Positions 1 to 7,439 of a stretch of DNA of 64,000 bases are shown in pieces (position 1 is the first letter of the stretch; the number at the start of each line of letters is the position of its first letter). Location: positions 682,001 to 746,000 of the forward strand of contig NZ_AP021889.1 of the NCBI RefSeq assembly GCF_011398355.1. Direction: 5' to 3'. The notes below the pieces were generated by a model. The model was not told where the DNA came from and ran no database searches. It saw nothing but the letters and a program-made list of their open reading frames with translations. This DNA is from Thiosulfatimonas sediminis (GTDB taxonomy: Bacteria > Pseudomonadota > Gammaproteobacteria > Thiomicrospirales > Thiomicrospiraceae). The position numbers and the translations under genes are program-made.

Positions 1-4
1 CAGT

Positions 5-91
5 GCCAGTGTGATGAAATTGGTAGACATGACGGATTCAAAATCCGTTGGTGGTGACACCGTGGCGGTTCGAGTCCGCCCACTGGTACCA
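5..91 (+). tRNA. tRNA-Leu (anticodon CAA)
   Basis: Full cloverleaf with a long variable arm typical of leucine tRNAs. The acceptor arms at 5-11 and 81-87 pair (one G-U), the TTCGAGTCC T-loop is at 69-77, and CCA is encoded. The anticodon loop TTCAAAA gives CAA, which reads UUG. It is followed after 35 bp by tRNA-Val, probably in one transcript. Confidence 0.96.
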
Positions 92-126
92 ATCCTACGC
101 AAACTTTGCGTATCAAAATATACAGT

Positions 127-203
127 ACGACCGTAGCTCAGTTGGTTAGAGCACCACCTTGACATGGTGGGGGTCGGTGGTTCGAATCCACTCGGTCGTA
201 CCA
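127..203 (+). tRNA. tRNA-Val (anticodon GAC)
   Basis: Full cloverleaf. Acceptor strand 127-133 pairs with 193-199, followed by ACCA. The anticodon stem CCACC/GGTGG encloses loop TTGACAT, giving GAC (reads GUC/GUU). The accessory region begins directly downstream, so this tRNA is a possible island boundary, but I saw no second copy of its 3' end in the window. Confidence 0.96.
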
Positions 204-208
204 ATTTT

Positions 209-245
209 CCTGGTAAAATCAATGACTTACCAAGGTTAATTTTTC
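209..245 (+). terminator. weak terminator after the tRNA pair
   Basis: An imperfect hairpin (TGGTAA at 211-216 with TTACCA at 227-232, extended by CC/GG across a one-base bulge) is followed by TTAATTTTT. It would end the tRNA transcript and also lies just past the stop of the converging gene at 255. Confidence 0.35.
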
Positions 246-254
246 CCGTTGCTT

Positions 255-980
255 TTAATTTATTCGGAGAGTCAACATAGGTTTGTCTATATTTCCAGAT
301 CCAATTTTGTATTTCTGATTTATTAATTCTTTAAGCACTCTTCGATCACTCTCAATCCTACAATTTTTTACTAACCATTCTTTTACTTTTTGCTGCTGAA
401 TTTTTTGCCCGTATTCCTTAAACTCTTCTGACTCTGAAAAATCTTCAAGAATCTTCTCATGGCGTTGAGATAACTTCAAAAAAGTTCCATCTTTACGATG
501 TTTTACATCATCTTTTTGTGATGAGTTAGCGAAAAACAAATTTTGTTCAAAGGCTTCAATATCTTCTTTAAGGATTACCGCACCACCTGCTTCTTGATAA
601 GATTTCAGAACATCAGAAGATAAAGACAAGCACTGATACTCTTGATCTTTGTAGGAGTTTGTATTTTTGTTCACGACGTAATAAAACTTACCACGCCACA
701 GCACCACAGAGGCTTGTGACATCTTATTTATTAACTCTCCTCCAAGATTTGACAGGTTAATTTTGCTTAATACTTCAATCTCTTCCGGTGGCGTGAATGA
801 AATCCCAAATGGATTATCAGATTGAGCAAATGGCGTGACCGCAATTGGGCATTCAACACGAATGATCGGTTCATGATCATCGGATTCAACAGTTTCAATA
901 TCTGTCCGGCAGTTACTTTCAACATAGTGATCATTGATACTGTGCTCTGACGATAACAAATGCTTTTCATTTAAAAAAAT
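255..980 (-). pseudogene. C-terminal part of an unknown gene interrupted by IS66
   Basis: The frame is open from about 980 down to the stop at 255 and gives about 240 residues of ordinary composition. There is no convincing start: the first candidate is TTG at 959, with no Shine-Dalgarno. The C-terminal 80 residues are charged and helical, ending in a basic segment. Removing the IS and one target repeat joins it to the 3345-3747 fragment. The joined frame runs into a stop after Ser-Glu-Phe-Phe at the seven-A run 973-979, and a one-base slip there would restore a single protein of about 377 aa. I do not recognise the family. It was read as the 3' half of a dead gene because it lacks a start and sits exactly beside the IS end. 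An independent short gene starting at TTG 959 cannot be excluded. Confidence 0.6.
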
Positions 981-984
981 TCAG

Positions 985-992
985 ATAAATCC
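985..992. repeat. IS66 target-site duplication, left copy
   Basis: ATAAATCC directly precedes the left terminal inverted repeat and is repeated exactly at 3345-3352. Eight bp is the standard duplication for IS66 elements. Confidence 0.95.
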
Positions 993-1072
993 GTAAGCGC
1001 CAATTTACCCACATCTAAAATTCTTGGATAAAGTTCGTTATTCTTCTATGTGTTTTCAATCACAGGTGAATT

Positions 1073-1375
1073 TTGATGAGCAAACACGAACTTTGGGTGC
1101 AGCGGATTGCCGATTGGCAAGCCAGTGGCCTTTCACAACGGGCATTTTGCCAGCAGCAAGGCTTGGCGATTTCAACCTTTTATACTTGGCGACGTAGGCT
1201 TCGAAACTTAAGCCAAGCACCCATCAAAGAATCTTCTGCCTTTTTGCCGATGGTGATTCACGATCAGCCTGAACCGTGCTCAACCAGCATTGCAGTCAAG
1301 GCAAAAGGATTGGCATTTGAGTGTTCCGTGGTGCAATTAGCGCAATTGATTACCGAGTTGAATCGTCATGCTTAG
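1073..1375 (+). CDS. tnpA: IS66 accessory protein TnpA
   Basis: 100-aa protein with the N-terminal helix-turn-helix typical of IS66 Orf1 (residues about 8-40, containing SGLSQRAFCQQQGL and the STFYTWRRRL recognition segment). In IS66 elements TnpA is needed for efficient transposition together with TnpB and the transposase, and is thought to bind DNA. It is the first gene of the element and its 3' end overlaps tnpB by 8 bp, implying translational coupling. It is of normal length and intact. Confidence 0.93.
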   Translation: MMSKHELWVQRIADWQASGLSQRAFCQQQGLAISTFYTWRRRLRNLSQAPIKESSAFLPMVIHDQPEPCSTSIAVKAKGLAFECSVVQLAQLITELNRHA

Positions 1376-1724
1376 ACCAAGCTTTGATGCACACGTCTTT
1401 GTCTATCGTGATTCCGTGGATATGCGTAAATCCATTAATGGACTGGCGGCCATTGTGGAAGCTGAGCTGGGACATTCTCCCATGAGTGGCGCACTGTTTG
1501 TGTTTTGCAACCGTTCTCGCGATAAGGTCAAACTCCTCTACTGGGAACGCAATGGTTTTGTGCTCTGGTACAAGCGATTAGAGAAACACAAGTTCAAATG
1601 GTTAGCACCAGTCGTCGATCAAGAAGCGGTGTCGGTCACAGGCAAACAGCTTAATCAGTTACTCGATGGCTTGGATATTTTTCAACAGCCGCATCAATCA
1701 CTTTTCTATGACAACGTGGGCTAA
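1368..1724 (+). CDS. tnpB: IS66 accessory protein TnpB
   Basis: 118-aa protein of the IS66 Orf2 family, recognised by the conserved stretch VDMRKSINGL near residue 18 and the YWERNGFVLWYKRLE segment in the middle. TnpB is required for transposition of IS66 elements; its biochemical role is not settled. The start ATG overlaps the end of tnpA. The length is normal and no disruption is seen. Confidence 0.95.
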   Translation: MLRPSFDAHVFVYRDSVDMRKSINGLAAIVEAELGHSPMSGALFVFCNRSRDKVKLLYWERNGFVLWYKRLEKHKFKWLAPVVDQEAVSVTGKQLNQLLDGLDIFQQPHQSLFYDNVG

Positions 1725-1744
1725 TTCGGGTATCTTACCCGCCC

Positions 1745-3313
1745 ATGAAAACACCTCTGACTGCTCACGATTTACCCGATGATATCGAGGCCTTAAAGGC
1801 GTTGGTCGTGCAGTCTCAATCAGATATCCTTCATCAAGCAAGTCAACTTGCTCAAAAAGACCAGCACATAGATACGCTTGCCAAAGAAGTCAGTCGTCTG
1901 TCTGAATTGGTCATGTTCTTTAAGGTTCGTCAATTCTATAAAAGCAGTGAAAAACACCCCGATCAAGCGGAACTGTTTAATGAACCCGAAGTCGAGGACA
2001 ATTCGTCTTTGAGAGCGTCGAGTAGTGATGAATCCTCGAGTGCCTCACCCAAAGCAAAATCCAACGCGGGTCGTAAACCCTTACCAAAGAATCTTCCCCG
2101 TCAACGTGTTGAACATTGCTTACCGGCCGGTGAGAAATGTGACTGTGGCTCAGAGTTCAAAGAAATCGGTGAAGAAGTCTCTGAGCAATTAGAAATTATT
2201 CCTGCCAAAATCATTGTTCGTCAGTTAGTGCGTAAAAAATACGCCTGCCCATGTTGTGAGGGTTCGCTTAAGTTAGCGTCCATGCCCAAACAGCCGATTC
2301 CCAAAAGCATCGCCGGTCCGGGATTAATGGCCTACATTGCCACCGCGAAATACCAAGATGGCGTACCGCTGTATCGTCAAGAAAAAGCCTTTGAACGTTT
2401 AGAGGTCGAACTGTCACGCCAAACGATGGCCAACTGGATGATTAAGGGGGCCCAACTCTGCCAGCCACTGTACAACCTACTGCAAGATTCTCTGCTCGAC
2501 AGTGGCTATGTGCATATGGATGAAACGCGTGTGCAAGTGTTGAATGAGGTGGGGAAAACCGCAGAGAGCCACAGTTACATGTGGGTACGCAAGACGGGCG
2601 ATCAAAAACACCCAGTGGTGTTATTCGACTATGCACCGGATCGCACCACACAAACCGCGATGAATTTATTACCTGAGTTTAAAGGCTTCCTACAAACCGA
2701 TGACTATGCGGGTTATCACAAAATCGGTGTAACCGAACAGATTACCCATCTAGGTTGTTGGGCCCATGCCAGACGTAAGTTTATGGATGCCAAAAAAGTA
2801 CTGCCTAAGAATAAAACCGGCAAGGCGGACATGGCACTCAATCTCATTCAAAAGCTCTATCAAATTGAACAACACATCAAAGACCAACCACCAAATAAAC
2901 GACTTGAGATCCGGCAAACCGAAAGCCTGCGGGTTTTAGAACAGCTCAAAACGTGGTTGGATAAAAGCCTCAACAGCACCGTGCCCAAAAGCAAACTCGG
3001 TGAGGCCTTGAGCTATCTGGCAAAAAACTGGGAAAAGCTTCAAATCTTCACCACGAATGGGCGATTGAATATCGACAATAATCCAGTCGAGAATGCCATT
3101 CGTCCCTTCGCGATCGGGCGCAAGAACTGGCTCTTTAGCCAATCGGTTAAAGGCGCCAAAGCCAGTGCGATGCTGTACAGCTTGATTGAAACCGCCAAAG
3201 CCAACGGACTCGAACCCCAAGCTTATCTCACCGATCTCTTCCGAGACCTGCCCAACTGCGACACCCTCGAGCAGTTCGAAGCACTTCTGCCGTGGAATCA
3301 CACCGCATCCTAG
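1745..3313 (+). CDS. tnpC: IS66 transposase TnpC
   Basis: 522-aa transposase. The order is an N-terminal coiled-coil/leucine-rich region (residues 10-65), a low-complexity Ser/Glu linker, a zinc-finger-like segment with paired cysteines (CDCGSEF, then CPCC) around residues 130-175, and the DDE catalytic domain. Within the last, the HMDETRVQV segment carries the first Asp, QTDDYAGY the second, and the NNPVENAIRPFAIGRKNWLF block the Glu. This is the protein that cuts and joins the element's ends. The stop lies 31 bp before the right end of the element. Full length, with no frameshift seen. Confidence 0.96.
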   Translation: MKTPLTAHDLPDDIEALKALVVQSQSDILHQASQLAQKDQHIDTLAKEVSRLSELVMFFKVRQFYKSSEKHPDQAELFNEPEVEDNSSLRASSSDESSSASPKAKSNAGRKPLPKNLPRQRVEHCLPAGEKCDCGSEFKEIGEEVSEQLEIIPAKIIVRQLVRKKYACPCCEGSLKLASMPKQPIPKSIAGPGLMAYIATAKYQDGVPLYRQEKAFERLEVELSRQTMANWMIKGAQLCQPLYNLLQDSLLDSGYVHMDETRVQVLNEVGKTAESHSYMWVRKTGDQKHPVVLFDYAPDRTTQTAMNLLPEFKGFLQTDDYAGYHKIGVTEQITHLGCWAHARRKFMDAKKVLPKNKTGKADMALNLIQKLYQIEQHIKDQPPNKRLEIRQTESLRVLEQLKTWLDKSLNSTVPKSKLGEALSYLAKNWEKLQIFTTNGRLNIDNNPVENAIRPFAIGRKNWLFSQSVKGAKASAMLYSLIETAKANGLEPQAYLTDLFRDLPNCDTLEQFEALLPWNHTAS

Positions 3314-3344
3314 AAAACTAGGGCGTGGGTAAATTGTCGCTTAC

Positions 3345-3352
3345 ATAAATCC
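3345..3352. repeat. IS66 target-site duplication, right copy
   Basis: ATAAATCC immediately follows the right terminal inverted repeat and is identical to 985-992. Confidence 0.95.
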
Positions 3353-3747
3353 TGATTGCCGAAAGTTTTTGTATATTTGCCAGGACTGGTTTTATTGAAC
3401 TTTGTGTTTTCAAGTTGAGCATCCGCAAAGACCCATGCAGAAGCATAAAAGGTTTTTTGAGATGCCAGGCGGCGAGCAATCAGTTCTTCATTGCTTTCAT
3501 GGATACCGTCCACATAAACCTTGCCTCGCAAGGTCGGGGTGATATGCAGTTCTAAGTACTTATACAACTTATTCACCCCAGAAACCGGAAAAAGCAAGCA
3601 GTTTTGAAGGCTTATGAAAGCAGGTATTTCTTCACGGGCAATTTTCTCCTGCAAAAAATCTTTGCCATAATCTTGATGGATTTTTTGCCAGCGGCGGGTC
3701 ACTTCTTCAACATTGTAAAAGTTTTTAATTAATGGCTCTAAAGACAT
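3345..3747 (-). pseudogene. N-terminal part of the unknown gene interrupted by IS66
   Basis: The ATG at 3747, preceded by an AGGGAGT-like ribosome site at about 3754-3760 on this strand, opens 134 codons before the IS end. The present frame then runs a few codons into the IS (stop near 3310). The protein is soluble-looking, mixed alpha/beta, with an N-terminal helix (NVEEVTRRWQKI) and no signal peptide or recognised motif. The downstream half is at 255-980. The upstream 190 bp (3748-3938) separates it from the divergent lipoprotein gene and must contain both promoters. Function unknown. Confidence 0.7.
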
Positions 3748-3938
3748 TTTAAACTCCCTAGTTTTTTCAAAATGGGCAGGCCTTACGGCGTATTAACACA
3801 CAGAATTAAAAACTTACAAGAGAGTTGCTTCTGGGTGTATTTCGCTGTTTAGCAAGGCCTTTTAAGTATTGCGTTACATGATATTTTGAACCTCGTATTT
3901 TATTTTTGAGTCAACCAAAAAAATGAGGTTAATGGGTC

Positions 3939-4556
3939 ATGAGCCAAGATCTAATTCGAATAGGGATAATTGCCATATCTGCCAGTCTGTCCGGCTGCGT
4001 TACGACAAATCAAGATAGCCATACTTATATAAATGGGAAGTGCATTACCTGCTTTAACAATCCTCTTACTGGCAAGCCTGTTAATTATGAAGAGGGCCTG
4101 CTAACGACGACCAATCAACCATCTGAAACCGCAGATGCTGGTTGCGGAATTCCAAAGTCAAAGTATGACAATGTTTACCATCGAGCAGATAAAAGATGGT
4201 GTTCAAATCTAACGCTTCAGGGAGCTAAGTGGTCAGACGAAATTAAGCACTCAGAACTCGTGAAGCAAAATGTTGATATGGCTTATATCAACTCGAAAAA
4301 ACACCTCAAGTTTTTGGATACCGATGATGACATTTCGCACTCTGCTTACAACATCTCAAGAGCAAAGATTGATGCCATTCCCAGTACCTATTACTCGATA
4401 GCTTCTCGCTATGGAGGGCCTTTAATGCAACTAGATTGGCTTGCTGATTACCAGCTTGAGCTTAAACGTGTTTCTAAAACAACGACCAGGGTAACGATTA
4501 CATACAAAATCTACTCAAAAGATATGAACCCCACAATTCCAACAAGAAATGATTAA
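3939..4556 (+). CDS. putative lipoprotein of unknown function
   Basis: 205-aa protein with an N-terminal hydrophobic signal (residues 6-20) ending in a lipobox, LSGC, which would put the lipidated cysteine at residue 20. The mature part has four more cysteines in its first half (CITC, DAGCGIP, RWCSN), suggesting disulfides in the periplasm, and a C-terminal beta-rich stretch (DYQLELKRVSKTTTRVTITY). A GAGG ribosome site lies about 10 bp before ATG 3939. The family is not recognised. It stands alone, divergent from the IS-broken gene, and is followed by a hairpin terminator. Confidence 0.75.
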   Translation: MSQDLIRIGIIAISASLSGCVTTNQDSHTYINGKCITCFNNPLTGKPVNYEEGLLTTTNQPSETADAGCGIPKSKYDNVYHRADKRWCSNLTLQGAKWSDEIKHSELVKQNVDMAYINSKKHLKFLDTDDDISHSAYNISRAKIDAIPSTYYSIASRYGGPLMQLDWLADYQLELKRVSKTTTRVTITYKIYSKDMNPTIPTRND

Positions 4557-4612
4557 AGCGATTAACGGGTCTTAAACTTATTGAGCAAATAGCCCTCGAC
4601 ATTTTGTTTTTC

Positions 4613-4637
4613 AAAGGGCTACTGAGTAGCCCCTTTT
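4613..4637 (+). terminator. terminator after the lipoprotein gene
   Basis: Stem GGGCTA (4616-4621), loop CTGAG, stem TAGCCC (4627-4632), then C and TTTT. The flanking AAA and CTTT can extend the stem. It lies 57 bp past the stop at 4556. Confidence 0.7.
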
Positions 4638-4703
4638 CAATTTCACTTCAAACCAAATCATCATTCATAATCTACTGTGATTTAAAAACATCCGGAATTG
4701 AAA

Positions 4704-4913
4704 ATGTCAGAAGTTCTAGAGGTTGGTGATTGGGTTGAATACGAGAGTAATCGTGGCAAATTGAAAGGCAGACTTGAAAAAGTCAGCAAGTCAACGGTTC
4801 TGGTTAATACGATTCAATTTGGACGGCTTGCTGCGATTTACCGAGTACCCAAAACCAAAGTCAGAAAAATTAATATTGAAGTATTGAATTTGCCTATCAG
4901 TGATGGCTTGTAA
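4704..4913 (+). CDS. small hypothetical protein
   Basis: A 69-aa basic protein when started at ATG 4704; a TTG two codons upstream (4698) is an alternative, and TCCGGA precedes either start as a weak ribosome site. The predicted fold is a small beta-barrel: EVGDWVEYES, then GKLKGRLEKV, STVLVNT and IYRVPKTKVRKI strands, reminiscent of KOW/Tudor or SH3-like nucleic-acid or chromatin-binding modules. That resemblance is an impression only. It is a monocistronic unit ended by the strong terminator at 4987-5022. Confidence 0.65.
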   Translation: MSEVLEVGDWVEYESNRGKLKGRLEKVSKSTVLVNTIQFGRLAAIYRVPKTKVRKINIEVLNLPISDGL

Positions 4914-4928
4914 GTTCAGCTTTATGTG

Positions 4929-4948
4929 TGAAGATAATAATATCTTCA
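4929..4948 (+). other. perfect 8-bp hairpin in the 3' UTR of the 71-codon gene
   Basis: TGAAGATA and TATCTTCA pair perfectly around the loop ATAA. No U-tract follows, so it is not itself a terminator. It may be an RNA-stability or protein-binding element in the 3' UTR before the terminator at 4987. Confidence 0.5.
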
Positions 4949-4986
4949 ATGGATTTCCTCCGAAGGTAGTAGTAAGTAAGCTTAGG

Positions 4987-5022
4987 CCGCAAATGTCATT
5001 TTGATGTTTGCGGTTTTTTTTT
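4987..5022 (+). terminator. strong intrinsic terminator
   Basis: CCGCAAA (4987-4993) pairs with TTTGCGG (5007-5013), followed by nine T residues. It ends the transcript of the small gene at 4704-4913. Confidence 0.85.
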
Positions 5023-5085
5023 GCAGCACAGTTATGGGGTTCATGAATTTCATGTCGCCTATAAACTTAATTGTCACGGTACCGC

Positions 5086-5113
5086 TTGCAAGTATGACAA
5101 GGTCGAATAGAAT
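5086..5113 (+). promoter_or_regulatory. sigma70-like promoter of a candidate small RNA
   Basis: TTGCAA at 5086-5091 and TAGAAT at 5108-5113, spaced 16 bp. They match the sigma70 consensus at four and five of six positions. No coding sequence follows before the terminator at 5163-5186. Confidence 0.5.
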
Positions 5114-5117
5114 GAAT

Positions 5118-5186
5118 TTGGTAATAAATGCAGTAGAGGGCAATTTATTACTCCATACTAGGCGGCATCGAAAGATGCCGTTTTTT
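5118..5186 (+). ncRNA. candidate small RNA with two hairpins
   Basis: From the predicted start near 5118-5121 the transcript would have a perfect 9-bp hairpin, GTAATAAAT (5121-5129) with ATTTATTAC (5143-5151), enclosing a purine-rich 13-nt loop containing GTAGAGGG. After an unpaired linker of about 11 nt comes an intrinsic terminator, CGGCATC-GAAA-GATGCCG (5163-5180), with a GNRA tetraloop and six Ts. This is the layout of a short trans-acting sRNA. There is no plausible open frame. I do not recognise an RNA family. Confidence 0.5.
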
Positions 5187-5228
5187 ATTTGGATTCTAAA
5201 TTTAAGACAAGAGTTATTGTCAAACAAG

Positions 5229-5247
5229 GGGGCTATTTAATAGCCCC
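5229..5247 (+). other. 7-bp hairpin GGGGCTA/TAGCCCC
   Basis: A perfect stem 5229-5235 with 5241-5247 around TTTAA, followed by TTTGCGG. The T-run is too short for a good terminator. Its arm sequence resembles the terminator at 4616-4632 (GGGCTA/TAGCCC), so the two may be related by descent. Confidence 0.4.
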
Positions 5248-5293
5248 TTTGCGGATAAAACTTCAGTCAAGAACGGTTACTAGCACTCAAAAG

Positions 5294-5324
5294 AGTTGTT
5301 ACATACCACATAATAGTTGTTACA
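5294..5324 (+). repeat. direct repeat AGTTGTTACA, 21-bp period
   Basis: AGTTGTTACA occurs at 5294-5303 and 5315-5324, exactly 21 bp apart (two helical turns). A third partial copy, GTTGCAGAGG, lies at 5341-5350, matching GTTGTTACAGAGG of the second copy except for three missing bases. It lies upstream of the hypothetical gene at 5462 and could be a regulator-binding array. Confidence 0.4.
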
Positions 5325-5461
5325 GAGGACTGTTTTTCTTGTTGCAGAGGCCAGCTTTTCAAGTGTTGCTATTTTTTTCAAATTTTCTGTAAAACCGCCT
5401 ATGCAACAGGTCTTAATGTGTCCTGTGCAGCAGAAAAATTTATTTAAAATCAAAGCTTTAA

Positions 5462-5992
5462 GTGTTTAATAAAAAAGAATGGAAATTGTTGCAGACGCCA
5501 AAGAGAATCAAAAATGAGATTTTGGAGTCGGAAGATGGCTCCCTATATAATATATATTCAATATCCTTTAATAATATTAAGGAGCCAGCGTCAATCATAG
5601 AATTTGGCAGGCAGCTCAGCAGACTTGAGAAACTTGAGAGTCGAATTCGTGATCTAACGGAAGATTTTAAAAACCTTGGTAGATCACAACTCAGTCTGTT
5701 TCGTCGATCGTTTACCAGTCACTCCGAAATCAAAGTCATCTTGAAGCAAGGTAACGAAAGATCAGAACTGACTTTTGAACATGAGGCATTAAAACACTAT
5801 CTGGATAGTCTGGATGCAATCGACCAAAAACTCATTCGCACTTTCGAGACCGAGATTACATTGCTTAACGCCAATCTTAAAATCGAATGGACGCGCTTTT
5901 TTGAGTTTGCTAGGGCCGCCTCAATTGATGAGAAATCTGTTATACAGGTGAAAAACTTTCCGACATACTTAGATCGCCTGCAACAATCCTGA
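5462..5992 (+). CDS. hypothetical protein
   Basis: 176-aa soluble, largely helical protein. A central segment, RQLSRLEKLESRIRDLTEDFKNL (about residues 49-71), is a likely coiled coil. A middle beta part (SEIKVILKQGNERSELTFEHEALKHYLDSL) is followed by more helices. The start is GTG 5462, the only in-frame start near the 5' end, without a clear Shine-Dalgarno, so the true N-terminus is uncertain. I do not recognise the family. It precedes the fic gene by about 200 bp that holds a promoter and an inverted repeat, so it is probably a separate transcript. Confidence 0.6.
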   Translation: MFNKKEWKLLQTPKRIKNEILESEDGSLYNIYSISFNNIKEPASIIEFGRQLSRLEKLESRIRDLTEDFKNLGRSQLSLFRRSFTSHSEIKVILKQGNERSELTFEHEALKHYLDSLDAIDQKLIRTFETEITLLNANLKIEWTRFFEFARAASIDEKSVIQVKNFPTYLDRLQQS

Positions 5993-6109
5993 GCCAAATG
6001 CATCACATTGTTTTTACCGATCGGTAAGGTTTTAGGCTGCTCTTTTGGGTTAATGCAATCCGCGTTTTGGATTGTCATCAATAACCTGAAATTTTAGGAA
6101 TCAAAGTCG

Positions 6110-6165
6110 TTTGCGGTGTTTAATGCTTTATTCACCGCAAATTTTGCAGGGAATAAGGTTATAAT
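6110..6165 (+). promoter_or_regulatory. fic promoter with an inverted-repeat operator candidate
   Basis: A consensus -10 box TATAAT is at 6160-6165, about 30 bp before ATG 6196. Just upstream a 9-bp inverted repeat, TTTGCGGTG (6110-6118) with CACCGCAAA (6133-6141), covers the place where a -35 contact would be. A further CACCGCA follows the -10 box at 6166-6172. This spacing suggests operator sites for a repressor, possibly the C-terminal winged helix of Fic itself; that last point is speculation. Confidence 0.5.
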
Positions 6166-6195
6166 CACCGCATAATACTCAAAAGGTCGTGCATT

Positions 6196-7314
6196 ATGTG
6201 GTTATGGCAAGCACCCGATTTTCCAAACTTTACTTGGAATGAAGCGGATATTCTCAAAATTATTGCTGACATTCGTTATCAGCAAGGGCTTTTACTTGGA
6301 CGAATTCAAGATGTTGGATTTGAAGAAAAAGGCTCAGCTATTATTGAGGCTCAGACCCAAAACGTCATAAATTCCGCCTTAATTGAAAACGAACACCTCT
6401 CTTTATCCGATGTCAGATCTTCAATCGCCAGACATCTTGGATTCCAAAAAGATTATCAAAAAGCCGACCGCAAAACCGAAGGCATGGTTGAAATGCTATT
6501 GGATGCCACTGATCAGTCCGATAAGCCTCTGACCAAACAGCGTTTGTTCGGGTGGCACAATGCCTTATTCCCAGATGGATTTAGCGGCATACACGCCATC
6601 ACTGTTGCTCAATGGCGAGAAGAATATGGTGATCCTATGCAGGTTGTCAGTGGCATGGGTGATCGCTTGCGAGTGCATTTTGAAGCCCCTGCTAGTCAAG
6701 TTGATGAGATGATGCAGCAATTTTTTGACTGGGCAGAGCATGAATCATTAGACCCGATCATTAAATCCGGGATAGCACACCTTTGGTTTTTAACGATTCA
6801 TCCGTTTGAAGATGGTAATGGCAGAATTGCGCGTGCGATTTCTGATGCCTTCTTAAGTGAATCCGACGGGGTTAAGCAGCGTTTCTATAACCTGTCTTCG
6901 CAAATCCAAAAAGACAAAAAGAATTATTACAAAAGACTGCAAATGCAGCAGCGTGCCGATTTAGACATCACCCCTTGGCTGACTTGGTATTTGAACGCCG
7001 TTCAATTGGCACTTAAATCCGCAAATCATGACCTGAATCAAATATTGTTCAAGAGCCAGCTTTGGCAAAAAATCAACAGCCATCAAAGCGTAAATGAACG
7101 ACAAAAAACCATCATTAATCTGATGTTGTCTGCGGATTTTAAAGGCAATATCAATACCTCCAAATATGCCAAGCTCTGTAAATGCTCACCGGACACCGCG
7201 TTAAGGGATATCAACCAGCTTAAAAAACGAGGGGTTTTAATTAAAAACCCTGAAAACAAAGGGCGAAACACCAGTTATTTTCTTACAAGCTCTATTGATA
7301 CCATCGATCGGTAA
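6196..7314 (+). CDS. Fic family protein (class II, DUF4172-type)
   Basis: 372 aa. Fic enzymes transfer AMP or related groups from nucleotides to target proteins. The catalytic motif HPFEDGNGRIAR is complete at residues 202-213. The class II inhibitory motif (S/T)xxxE(G/N) is present as SALIEN at residues 60-65, so the enzyme should be self-inhibited by a glutamate finger. The N-terminal part (WLWQAPDFPNFTWN) is the DUF4172 type of larger Fic proteins, and the C-terminal 70 residues look like a winged helix (residues about 300-365). No separate antitoxin gene is seen, consistent with intramolecular control. It stands alone between an unknown gene and a recombinase. Confidence 0.93.
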   Translation: MWLWQAPDFPNFTWNEADILKIIADIRYQQGLLLGRIQDVGFEEKGSAIIEAQTQNVINSALIENEHLSLSDVRSSIARHLGFQKDYQKADRKTEGMVEMLLDATDQSDKPLTKQRLFGWHNALFPDGFSGIHAITVAQWREEYGDPMQVVSGMGDRLRVHFEAPASQVDEMMQQFFDWAEHESLDPIIKSGIAHLWFLTIHPFEDGNGRIARAISDAFLSESDGVKQRFYNLSSQIQKDKKNYYKRLQMQQRADLDITPWLTWYLNAVQLALKSANHDLNQILFKSQLWQKINSHQSVNERQKTIINLMLSADFKGNINTSKYAKLCKCSPDTALRDINQLKKRGVLIKNPENKGRNTSYFLTSSIDTIDR

Positions 7315-7439
7315 AGCCGATTACAAAACGGTCGTTTTCTTATCGCAGTCAAGAAGCCGTTGATTTCTTGTAAGAAATCGCAAATAGACGATAATAAATT
7401 ACAGTAACTTTTCTATGTAAACAAAAGGTACGTTTAATA

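Larger units (their letters stand above)
993..3344 (+). mobile_element. complete IS66-family insertion sequence (2352 bp)
   Basis: The ends carry near-perfect inverted repeats: the left end begins GTAAGCGCCAATTTACCCAC and the right end, read on the other strand, begins GTAAGCGACAATTTACCCAC, with one mismatch. The element contains the three canonical IS66 genes (tnpA, tnpB, tnpC) in order on the plus strand. Identical 8-bp repeats ATAAATCC flank it. All three genes are intact, so the element looks recently inserted and potentially active. It interrupts a minus-strand gene whose halves lie at 255-980 and 3345-3747. Confidence 0.96.

Noticed and set aside
1-203. att site formed by the tRNA-Val 3' end
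   Set aside because: I saw no second copy of the tRNA 3' end in the window and no integrase beside the tRNA; the recombinase at 7440 is a small serine type.
767-970. Minus-strand 67-codon frame starting at ATG 970
   Set aside because: It overlaps the longer coding-like frame 255-980 and has the composition of a frame shadow. It opens directly after the stop of the rejoined interrupted gene, so its ATG is probably incidental.
2936-3301. Long minus-strand open frame inside the IS66 transposase gene
   Set aside because: It is entirely antisense to tnpC and mirrors its codon use; no independent start signal.
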